64,000 nt of DNA from Streptomyces sp. NBC_00102. GTDB taxonomy: Bacteria > Actinomycetota > Actinomycetes > Streptomycetales > Streptomycetaceae. Below are positions 55,447 to 62,583 of this stretch, piece by piece. Position numbers and translations under genes: made by a program. Each line of letters starts with the position of its first letter. The stretch's first letter is position 1. The DNA lies in assembly GCF_026343115.1 (NCBI RefSeq), contig NZ_JAPEMC010000002.1:124001-188000 (forward strand). Reading direction: 5' to 3'. A model generated the notes under the pieces. It was not told where the DNA came from. It did not search any database and saw only the letters and a list, made by a program, of their open reading frames with translations.

Positions 55447-55818
55447 GTGAGCAAGGAACCTCGCTACATCCACCACGTCAACTTCCCCACCACCGATCCC
55501 GACCGGACCGCCGCCTGGTACGCCAAGGTCTTCGGGATGAAGCGGATCATGCCGAAGTCCAACACCCGCGTGGTGCTGATGACCCGCGGCAACTTCGACC
55601 TCCACTTCACCCCGGTCGAGGCCATGGAGCGGATGGCGCCGTACCACTTCGCCATGGAGGTCGACGACTGGGACGACTTCATGGAGCACCTCGCCGAGCT
55701 GGGCATCCGGCACACCCGTCCCGTCGAACGCCCCGAGAACCAGTCGAAGTTCTGCTACATCCACGACCCGGATCACACCATGATCGAGCTGGTCTTCCAC
55801 GGCAAGCGCCCCAACTGA
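55447..55818 (+). CDS. VOC-family (glyoxalase-like) protein
   Basis: 123 residues from a GTG at 55447 (AAAGG 9 nt upstream). YIHHVNFPTTDPDRTAAWYAKVFGMKRI, DLHFTPVEAMERMAPYHFAMEVDDWDDFMEHL and KFCYIHDPDHTMIELVFHGK give one VOC module with the metal ligands His, His and Glu. It could be an isomerase, epimerase or accessory dioxygenase acting on an intermediate. It is too short for a complete extradiol dioxygenase. Confidence 0.87.
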   Translation: MSKEPRYIHHVNFPTTDPDRTAAWYAKVFGMKRIMPKSNTRVVLMTRGNFDLHFTPVEAMERMAPYHFAMEVDDWDDFMEHLAELGIRHTRPVERPENQSKFCYIHDPDHTMIELVFHGKRPN

Positions 55819-55996
55819 CGCCCGCCCCTGGAGTCCCGACCGCCCGGCAAGCCCGCCCGCCGCGTCGACCCGGAGCCCCGGTGGCCCCGCCGCGAGGACT
55901 TCCGGCCGACGCGCCGCCGCACGCACCGGACGCCGCCCCTCAGGGGGCAGAGACGGCCAGTCGCGACACCAGCCCCCGCGAAAAGGAGATCCATCC

Positions 55997-56788
55997 ATGC
56001 CCTACGTCGATTCGGACGGCGCGTCCATCTACTACGAGCGCCACGGCAGCGGCCCCGCGATCGTGTTCGTGCACGGTTCGGGAGGCCACCACGCCGCCTG
56101 GTGGCAGCAAGTCGCTGCGCTCCGCGACGAGTTCACCGTCGTCACGCTCGACCTGAGAGGCTTCGGCCGGACCGAACTGTCCGCGCCGCAGACCGAGTTC
56201 GACGGTCAGGCCTTCTACGGAGACGTCGTCGCCGTGCTCGACCAGGAGGACCTGACCGATGCCATGCTGGTGGGCCAGTCCATCGGCTCCGTCGCCGCCC
56301 TGCGCGCCGGCCTGGTACGCCCCGAGCGCGTCGGCTCGGTCGTCCTCGGCCACTCGCTGGGCGGCATCAGTCACCCCGAGCTCACCGAACTCGCCGCGGC
56401 CGACCGCGCCGAAGCCGTCAAACTCCCCGTCATCGACCGGCTGTTGACCCGGCCGTTCCAGCAGGATCGGAAGGACCTCACCTTCCTTTTCCAGCAGATG
56501 GGCACCTTCAACACGGCCACCATGCAGGACCTGCGCAACCTCGACACCAACGGCCCCGGCCTGGACGAGATCCGCGACTCGGGCGTCACCGTCGCCTTCC
56601 TCGCGGGCGAGAAGGACGCGGTACTCAGCGTCAAGACGGTCACCCGCGCCCACGAACTGGTCGAGGGCTCGCACCTGGAGATCGTCCCCGGCGCCCCGCA
56701 CTCCATGTACTGGGAGACGCCGGAGCCCTACAACGCCGCCGTCGCCCGGCTGCGCCGCACCCTCACCGCCCCGAAGGAAACCGCATGA
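55997..56788 (+). CDS. Alpha/beta hydrolase
   Basis: 263 residues. VFVHGSGGHHAAWWQQV (oxyanion region), VTLDLRGFGRTE, nucleophile elbow VGQSIGSVAAL, and catalytic His in GAPHSMYWETPEP. Related in plan to meta-cleavage-product hydrolases such as DmpD/BphD, which cut the C-C bond of ring-fission products, but other ester or lactone hydrolases look similar. Its stop overlaps the next start (ATGA). Confidence 0.9.
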   Translation: MPYVDSDGASIYYERHGSGPAIVFVHGSGGHHAAWWQQVAALRDEFTVVTLDLRGFGRTELSAPQTEFDGQAFYGDVVAVLDQEDLTDAMLVGQSIGSVAALRAGLVRPERVGSVVLGHSLGGISHPELTELAAADRAEAVKLPVIDRLLTRPFQQDRKDLTFLFQQMGTFNTATMQDLRNLDTNGPGLDEIRDSGVTVAFLAGEKDAVLSVKTVTRAHELVEGSHLEIVPGAPHSMYWETPEPYNAAVARLRRTLTAPKETA

Positions 56789-57264
56789 GCAACATCACCC
56801 TCGCCGCCGCCGAAGAGATCATCGACGAGGCCCACAAGCGTGCCCAGGCGCTCGGCAAGGCGGTGAGCGTGGCCGTGGTGGATGCCGGAGGCTTCCCCGT
56901 GGCCATCCGCCGACCGGACGGAGCCCGCCCGCTCACCCCGGACATCGCGCGCGCCAAGGCGTACACGGCCGCCGTCATGCAGCGCCCCGGCAAGATGCTG
57001 AAGAAGTGGCAGGAGAGCCAGCCGGTCTTCTTCTCCCAGCTCTCCCAGCTGCCCGGCGCCGCGATGCCCATCCTCGCCACCGAGGGCAGCGTGACCATCA
57101 AGAAGGACGGCGAGATCATCGGCGGTCTCGGCATCGCCGGCGGCACGGCGGACGAAGACCAGACGATCGCCGACGAGGTCCTCGACGCCCTCGGCTACGA
57201 ACTGGAGTTCGCCGCCTGGGGCGTCTCCGGGAAGCCCGACACGAACGCCGGAAAGGACGCCTGA
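56785..57264 (+). CDS. HbpS/GlcG-type heme-binding-like protein
   Basis: 159 residues with no signal peptide. ITLAAAEEIIDEAHKRAQALGKAVSVAVVDAGGFPVAIRRPDGARPLTPDIARAKAYTA and VTIKKDGEIIGGLGIAGGTADEDQTIADEVL are the GlcG/HbpS/DhaG family core. Members occur both as heme-stress sensors and as small accessory proteins in catabolic operons. The latter is more likely here given tight coupling (4-nt overlap with the hydrolase, 3 bp before the MetE-like gene). Confidence 0.87.
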   Translation: MSNITLAAAEEIIDEAHKRAQALGKAVSVAVVDAGGFPVAIRRPDGARPLTPDIARAKAYTAAVMQRPGKMLKKWQESQPVFFSQLSQLPGAAMPILATEGSVTIKKDGEIIGGLGIAGGTADEDQTIADEVLDALGYELEFAAWGVSGKPDTNAGKDA

Positions 57265-57267
57265 ACC

Positions 57268-58305
57268 ATGGCGGACACGTTCAACTACCGCATCGACCAC
57301 CACGGCAGCCTGGTCCGGCCGCCCGCTCTGCTGGCCGCCCGCGAGAGCGGCGACGCCGAGGCGCTGCGCGCGGCCGAACTCGCCGCGGTCAAGGAGGCCG
57401 TGGTCTTCCAGCGACGGCTGCGCTCCACCGTCGTCACCGACGGAGACCTGCCCCGCGAGGATTTCCGCAGCGCGGTCCTCGAAGGCGTCACCGGATTCCG
57501 CCGCACCGGCGAGGAGACCGGCGGCCTCGCCCGCTGGGTGGCCGAAACCCTCCCCAAGGCGGACGGACCGCTGGTCGCCCAGTGGGCCGGCCTGCTCGGC
57601 GAGCTGACGGTCGTCGCGCCCAAGGTCGCGCTGCCCTCCCCGGCCTACCTCGCCGCCACCACCTTCGACCCGGCCCTCGCCGGCGCGGGCGGCCCCGCTT
57701 CGGCCCGCGAACTCGGCGAGGCCCTCGCGGAGATCATCCGCGCGGAGATCCAGCTGCTGGTGGCCCAGGGGGTGCGGCTGATCCAGCTGAACAACCCGCT
57801 GCTGCTCGCCCACACCGCCACCGAACCCGGCGCCACCGGTGCGCTCTCCTTCGAGGACGCCCTCGCCGTGGAAGCCCTCGCGGTGCGGCTGGACGAGCGC
57901 CCGGAGGGCGTCCGTATCGGCATCGCCCCCGGCTGGACCGCCCCCGCCACGGTGGACCGCGCCCGCGCCGAACGGCTGTACGCGGCGGTCCCCGCCGACC
58001 GCTGGGTGCTGCCCCTCGACCGGGGCACCGACGCCGAACTCGATCTGCTGCGCGCCCTCCCCGAGGACCGCGACGCCTGCCTCGGAGCGGTGGACGCGAC
58101 CACCGCGGCGATGGAGGAGATCGACGAGGTGATGGCCCGCATCGACGCGGCCGCCGAGGTCAAGGACCTTGAGGACATGGCGCTCTCGCCCTCCCGGGGC
58201 TTCGCCGACGTGGCCGCCCGCCCGCTGCTCGGCGCCGAGGACCAGCACGGCAAGCTGGTCCAGGTGGAGACCCTCGCCCGCTACTGCTGGGGCAACGAGT
58301 TCTGA
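57268..58305 (+). CDS. Cobalamin-independent methionine-synthase-like (MetE C-domain) protein
   Basis: 345 residues, the length of a single MetE C-terminal-type barrel. YRIDHHGSLVRPPALLAARESG, VTDGDLPREDFRSAVLEGVTGFRR, LVAQGVRLIQLNNPLLLAHTA, VRIGIAPGWTAP, DRWVLPLDRG and GFADVAARPLLGAEDQHGKLVQVETLARYCWGNEF are present. Several Zn ligands of true MetE (His/Cys) are not obvious. Such MetE-like proteins occur in catabolic operons where methyl transfer or C-C cleavage is suspected. Function not established. Confidence 0.83.
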   Translation: MADTFNYRIDHHGSLVRPPALLAARESGDAEALRAAELAAVKEAVVFQRRLRSTVVTDGDLPREDFRSAVLEGVTGFRRTGEETGGLARWVAETLPKADGPLVAQWAGLLGELTVVAPKVALPSPAYLAATTFDPALAGAGGPASARELGEALAEIIRAEIQLLVAQGVRLIQLNNPLLLAHTATEPGATGALSFEDALAVEALAVRLDERPEGVRIGIAPGWTAPATVDRARAERLYAAVPADRWVLPLDRGTDAELDLLRALPEDRDACLGAVDATTAAMEEIDEVMARIDAAAEVKDLEDMALSPSRGFADVAARPLLGAEDQHGKLVQVETLARYCWGNEF

Positions 58306-58310
58306 TCCGC

Positions 58311-58362
58311 GTACGGCGGTGGGGGCCGGGACACCCGCGGGTCCCGGCCCCCACCGCCGTAC
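58311..58362. terminator. Bidirectional 21-bp perfect hairpin
   Basis: Perfect 21-bp arms (58311-58331 and 58342-58362) with a 10-nt loop between the convergent MetE-like (+) and ABM (-) genes. Confidence 0.88.
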
Positions 58363-58386
58363 CGCACATCCACGCACCGGCGCCGG

Positions 58387-58674
58387 TCACAGCACCTGGG
58401 CGAAGGTCACCGCGCGGTCGGTCAGCAGCGGGCGCACCGTCCTGACGATCAGCTCGTCGAAGTAGTCCGCCGCCGCGTGGGCGTCGAAGCCGGCCCGGTC
58501 GGCGTAGCGCTCGTACAGCACGAACCCGCCCGGCCGGTCCACCTCCGCGTGCACCTCGTAGCCGAGGTTCCCCGGCTCGGTCAGCGTGTGCCCGCGCATC
58601 TTCAGCAGCGCGGCACGCACCGTGTCCTCGTCGGCGGGGTCACAGCTGTAGTGGGCGATCACGGCGAATGCCAT
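58387..58674 (-). CDS. Antibiotic-biosynthesis-monooxygenase (ABM) domain protein
   Basis: 95 residues from the ATG at 58674 (AAGGAGG 7 nt upstream). AFAVIAHYSCDPADEDTVRAALLKM, TLTEPGNLGYEVHAEVDRPGGFVLYERYADRAGFDAHAAADYFDELI is the dimeric alpha/beta-barrel ABM fold. Family members include quinol monooxygenases (YgiN) and cofactor-free oxygenases acting on aromatic rings. It might oxidise the pathway substrate, but many ABM proteins are of unknown role. It is divergent from the second aldehyde dehydrogenase. Confidence 0.85.
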   Translation of the reverse strand: MAFAVIAHYSCDPADEDTVRAALLKMRGHTLTEPGNLGYEVHAEVDRPGGFVLYERYADRAGFDAHAAADYFDELIVRTVRPLLTDRAVTFAQVL

Positions 58675-58888
58675 GGTGCGGCCTCCTTCTTCGTCAGGGC
58701 TTCCGTCACGGCCTTCAACGGTGCCGATTCCAGCACGATCCACGCGCGTGGGCCCGTGCGTGACGTGCAAGCAATGTCTGCCGCCGCGGGCCTGGTCACC
58801 CCCGCGGACTTCCTGTGTTGTCGTGACGACCACGCCGTTTCATCTGTACACCGCGCGCAGCCGCGGTCGAACGGGAGCAATGATCCAG

Positions 58889-60337
58889 ATGCGCACCATG
58901 GAAACCCTTCTCGGCGGACAGTGGGTGGCGGCCGGCGAATGGCTGGAGGTCCACGACCCGTCCGACACCCGTACCCCGGTCGCCCGGGTACCCGCGCTCG
59001 ACGCCGAGGAGGTCACCCGGGCGTACGACGAGGCGGAGAAGGGGTTCGCGCTCTGGCGGCGCACCAGCCCCTTCGAGCGGGCCCGGGTGTTCCACGAGAC
59101 GGCCAGGCTGCTGCGGGAGCGGGCCGCCGAGATCGCCGACGCGGTGGTCACCGAGAACGGCAAGACCCTCCAGGAGGCGAGCGGCGAAGTCCAGAAGGCC
59201 GCGGACTTCTTCGAGTACTACGCCTCTCTCGCCCGCACCGGTTACGGCACGCTCGTCCACGACGCCCGGCCCGGGACGCGTACCAGCTTCCACCACGAGC
59301 CCCTCGGCATCGTCCTCGCGATCACCCCGTGGAACGACCCGCTGCTGACCCCGGCCCGCAAGCTGGCACCCGCCCTCGCCTCCGGCAACGCGGTCGTCCT
59401 CAAGCCTGCCTCCGAGACCCCGATGTCCGGCCTCCACCTGGCCCGCGCCCTGCACGACGCCGGCCTGCCCGCCGGGGTGCTCGGCGTGGTCACCGGCCGG
59501 GGCGGGAAGATCTCCGCCCCGCTGCTGGCGGACCCGCGCATCGCCGCCGTCACCTTCACCGGGTCCAACTCCGTGGGCGAGTCCATCCGCAGCTCGCTCG
59601 CCGACCGCAACGTCCGCTTCCAGGGCGAGCTGGGCGGCAAGAACGCCACCGTGGTCCTCGCCGACGCCGACCTGACGGCCGCCGTCAAGGCGGTGGTCGC
59701 CGCCGGGTTCGGGCAGACCGGCCAGCGCTGCACCGCCACCAGCCGCGTCCTGGTCGAGAGGTCCGTGTACGAGGAGTTCACCGGGCTGCTGCTGGACGCC
59801 GTCGCCGCGCTGGGACTCGGTTCCCGGGAGGCGGACACCCTCTCCGTCGGCCCGCTCGTCTCCACCGGTCAGCGCGCCGGCGTCCTCGCCGACATCGCAC
59901 GCGCGGTCCAGGAAGGGGCGACCGTCCTCGTGGGCGGCGACACCCCGAAGGACGAGGCGTACGCCCACGGTTGCTGGGTCCTGCCGACCGTCCTCGCGGA
60001 CGTGACCCGCGAGATGGCCGTCTGGCGCGAGGAGGTCTTCGGTCCGGTCGTCGTCGTCCGCGCCGTCGACGGTTACGACGAGGCCGTCGAGGAGGTCAAC
60101 GACTCCGACTTCGGACTCGCCGCCGCCCTCTTCACCAGCGACCTGCGCGCCGCCCACCGCTTCGCCGAGGAGGCCGACTGCGGACAGGTGGCCGTCAACA
60201 CCACGACCACCGGCTGGGACGTGCACCACCCCTTCGGCGGTTTCCGCGACTCGGGCTCCGCGTTCAAGGAGCAGGGCACCGAAGCGCTGCGCTTCTACAC
60301 CCGCGTCAAGACCGTGGCCTTCCACTTCGGTGCCTGA
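58889..60337 (+). CDS. NAD(P)-dependent aldehyde dehydrogenase (second)
   Basis: 482 residues. LGIVLAITPWNDPLLTPARKLAPALASGNAVVLKPASETP, VTFTGSNSVGESI, Glu in QGELGGKNATVV, Cys in GQTGQRCTATSRVL and EEVFGPVVVVRA. Closest in style to ketoglutarate-semialdehyde or succinate-semialdehyde dehydrogenases. Start unclear: GGGAG lies 11 nt before this ATG but only 2 nt before one at 58880, and another ATG is at 58898. It begins the second block of the catabolic cluster. Confidence 0.9.
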   Translation: MRTMETLLGGQWVAAGEWLEVHDPSDTRTPVARVPALDAEEVTRAYDEAEKGFALWRRTSPFERARVFHETARLLRERAAEIADAVVTENGKTLQEASGEVQKAADFFEYYASLARTGYGTLVHDARPGTRTSFHHEPLGIVLAITPWNDPLLTPARKLAPALASGNAVVLKPASETPMSGLHLARALHDAGLPAGVLGVVTGRGGKISAPLLADPRIAAVTFTGSNSVGESIRSSLADRNVRFQGELGGKNATVVLADADLTAAVKAVVAAGFGQTGQRCTATSRVLVERSVYEEFTGLLLDAVAALGLGSREADTLSVGPLVSTGQRAGVLADIARAVQEGATVLVGGDTPKDEAYAHGCWVLPTVLADVTREMAVWREEVFGPVVVVRAVDGYDEAVEEVNDSDFGLAAALFTSDLRAAHRFAEEADCGQVAVNTTTTGWDVHHPFGGFRDSGSAFKEQGTEALRFYTRVKTVAFHFGA

Positions 60338-60399
60338 CGCACCGTCACCCGGCATCATCGAGCTCCACCCAGCGTCATCAGCAAGAAAGGAGGATGCCG

Positions 60400-61599
60400 A
60401 TGACCGACGAAACGGTCGGCATCGTCGGAGCCGGCATCGTGGGTCTGGCGACGGGCCGCGAGATCGCGCTGCGCCGCCCGGGCACCCGCGTGGTGGTCTT
60501 CGAGAAGGAACGGCAGGTCGCGGTCCACCAGACCGGACACAACTCGGGCGTGGTGCACGCAGGCATCTACTACGCCCCGGGCAGCCTCAAGGCCGACCTG
60601 TGCGTACGGGGCGTGTCCCTGCTGCGCGAGTACTGCCAGGAGAGGAAGCTGCCGTACCAGGAGATCGGCAAGCTCGTCATGGCGGTGCGCGAGGACGAAC
60701 TCGGCCGTATGGAGGGCCTGTACGACCGCGCCAAGAACAACCACGTGCCCGACCTGCGGAAGATCTCGAAGGACGAGATCAAGGAGATCGAGCCGCACGC
60801 CGGCGGCATCGCGGCCCTCCACTCGCCCCGCACCGCGATCACCGACTACCCGGCGATCGCCCGGCAGTTCGCCGAGGACATCGAGACCGCCGGCGGTCAG
60901 GTACGACTGGGTTTCGCGGTGGACTCGCTCACCGAGGTGCCCGGGGGCATCGAGGTGGCCTCGGGCGAGGAACGCGTACGCGTCGACCGGCTGATCCTCT
61001 GCGCGGGCCTCCAGTCCGACGCCGTCGCGAAGCTCGCCCAGGACGAGAAGGCACCCAGGATCGTCCCCTTCCGGGGCGAGTACATGCTGCTGCGACCGGA
61101 GCGGGCCGGTCTGGTACGCGGCCTCGTCTACCCCGTACCCGATCCGCGCTACCCCTTCCTCGGGGTGCACTTCACCCCCCGGGTCGACGGCTCGGTGGAG
61201 ATCGGCCCCAACGCCGTCCTGGCGCTGGCCAGGGAGGGCTACAAGCTCTCCACGTTCTCCGTGAAGGACCTGGCGCAGCTCGCCGCCTACCCCGGGGCCT
61301 GGCGCATGGCCGCCCAGCACTGGCGGACGGGCATCAAGGAGTACCGCGGCTCGTTCTCCACCAAGGCCTTCATGAAGGACGCGGGGGCGTACGTCCCCGG
61401 CATCGGGCCCGGGGACGTAGTCCGCGGGGGAGCCGGCGTACGCGCCCAGGCGCTCGACCCGGACGGCACGCTCGTGGACGACTTCCGCATCCACCGGATC
61501 GGCCGCGTCACCGCCGTACGCAACGCCCCCTCCCCGGCCGCCACGGCCTCCATGGCCATCGCCGAGCACATCGCCGAGGCCGTGTTCGCCCCGGCGTGA
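60400..61599 (+). CDS. lhgO: FAD-dependent L-2-hydroxyglutarate oxidase-like protein
   Basis: 399 residues from the ATG at 60400, chosen over 60394 because AAAGGAGG then lies 6 nt upstream. FAD-binding VGIVGAGIVGLATGREIALRRPG and VVVFEKE, then GHNSGVVHAGIYYAPGSLKADLCVRG, a hallmark of LhgO/YgaF, and FTPRVDGSVEIGPNAVLALAREGY with GGAGVRAQAL near the end. LhgO oxidises L-2-hydroxyglutarate to 2-oxoglutarate. In this neighbourhood it may act on another 2-hydroxy acid released from ring fission. Confidence 0.87.
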   Translation: MTDETVGIVGAGIVGLATGREIALRRPGTRVVVFEKERQVAVHQTGHNSGVVHAGIYYAPGSLKADLCVRGVSLLREYCQERKLPYQEIGKLVMAVREDELGRMEGLYDRAKNNHVPDLRKISKDEIKEIEPHAGGIAALHSPRTAITDYPAIARQFAEDIETAGGQVRLGFAVDSLTEVPGGIEVASGEERVRVDRLILCAGLQSDAVAKLAQDEKAPRIVPFRGEYMLLRPERAGLVRGLVYPVPDPRYPFLGVHFTPRVDGSVEIGPNAVLALAREGYKLSTFSVKDLAQLAAYPGAWRMAAQHWRTGIKEYRGSFSTKAFMKDAGAYVPGIGPGDVVRGGAGVRAQALDPDGTLVDDFRIHRIGRVTAVRNAPSPAATASMAIAEHIAEAVFAPA

Positions 61600-61610
61600 C
61601 CTGCCGTTCC

Positions 61611-61629
61611 GCGCAACAACTGCTTGCGC
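61611..61629 (+). promoter_or_regulatory. LysR-type operator candidate, site 3 (GCGCAA-N7-TTGCGC)
   Basis: A perfect dyad with the same geometry as the one at 51824. It lies about 55 bp before the start predicted from the promoter at 61640-61668. Confidence 0.55.
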
Positions 61630-61639
61630 CCCCGGGGTC

Positions 61640-61668
61640 TTAGCAAACGCCCCCACCAGCTCTAACGT
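61640..61668 (+). promoter_or_regulatory. Promoter before the amidohydrolase gene
   Basis: TTAGCA (61640-61645), 17 bp, TAACGT (61663-61668); about 40 bp before the ATG at 61710. Confidence 0.45.
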
Positions 61669-61709
61669 CTGACGCACACCACCCCACCCCGCAACGGAAG
61701 AGGTTCCCC

Positions 61710-62570
61710 ATGTTCGTCGTCGACACCCAGATCCACATCTGGAAGGAAGAGGCCCCGGACCGCCCCTGGGTCCCCGGAGCCCGCGAGCGCATCCGCCTGA
61801 ACGGCCACCGCGAAGAGGCCTTCAGCTACGAAGAGGCCCTGGAGCTGATGGACGAGGCCGGCGTCAACCGCGCCCTCATCCTCCCGCCGTCCTGGGAGGG
61901 CAACCGCATCGACTACGCCCTCGAAGCCTGTGAGGCCCACCCGGACCGCTTCGGCATCATGGCCCGTGTCCCCCAGGACAACGAGGTCGAGGGCACGGCC
62001 ATGCTGCGGGACTTCGCGCAGAACCCGCACATCAAGGGCACCCGCCTCACCTTCCACCGGCCGCAGGACCGCAACTGGATGATCGACGGCACCAACGACT
62101 GGTACTGGCCGATCGCCGAGGAGCTCCGCGTCCCCACGATGGTCCACGCGCCCATCTGGAAGCGGGAGCTCGGCCAGATCGCCGCCAAGCACCCCGAGCT
62201 GAAGATCATCATCGACCACATGGGCATCATGGCCCGCTGCGTCGACGACGCCATCGGCTACTGGGTCTCCGAGACCGCCGACCTCGCCCAGCACCCCAAC
62301 ATCTACGTCAAGGTCTCGGCCCTGCCCGGCTACTCCACCGAGCCCTTCCCGAACAAGAACATCGAGAAGTACGTCCGCGAGATGGTCGACAAGATGGGGC
62401 CGCAGCGCTGCTTCTACGGCACCGACATCACCCGCCTGCTCGGCCACGGCATCACCTACACCGACACCATCGAGCAGTTCACCAAGCACTGGGATTTCAC
62501 CCCCGAGGAGCTTGAGTGGATGATGGGCCGCGGCATCAGCGAGGTCCTCGGCTGGCCGGTCGAGGGCTGA
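61710..62570 (+). CDS. TIM-barrel amidohydrolase (COG3618-like)
   Basis: 286 residues, ATG at 61710. VVDTQIHIWK opens the barrel (metal-binding motif in place of HxH). It is followed by VNRALILPPSWEGNRIDYALEACEAHPDRFGIMARV, HIKGTRLTFHRPQ, TMVHAPIW, IIIDHMGIMARCVDD, VKVSALPGYS and CFYGTDITR. Related enzymes hydrolyse lactones (2-pyrone-4,6-dicarboxylate, sulfomuconolactone) or decarboxylate aromatic acids. 13 bp from the TPP enzyme gene, so the two act together. Confidence 0.88.
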   Translation: MFVVDTQIHIWKEEAPDRPWVPGARERIRLNGHREEAFSYEEALELMDEAGVNRALILPPSWEGNRIDYALEACEAHPDRFGIMARVPQDNEVEGTAMLRDFAQNPHIKGTRLTFHRPQDRNWMIDGTNDWYWPIAEELRVPTMVHAPIWKRELGQIAAKHPELKIIIDHMGIMARCVDDAIGYWVSETADLAQHPNIYVKVSALPGYSTEPFPNKNIEKYVREMVDKMGPQRCFYGTDITRLLGHGITYTDTIEQFTKHWDFTPEELEWMMGRGISEVLGWPVEG

Positions 62571-62583
62571 GGGAACACCTGAG

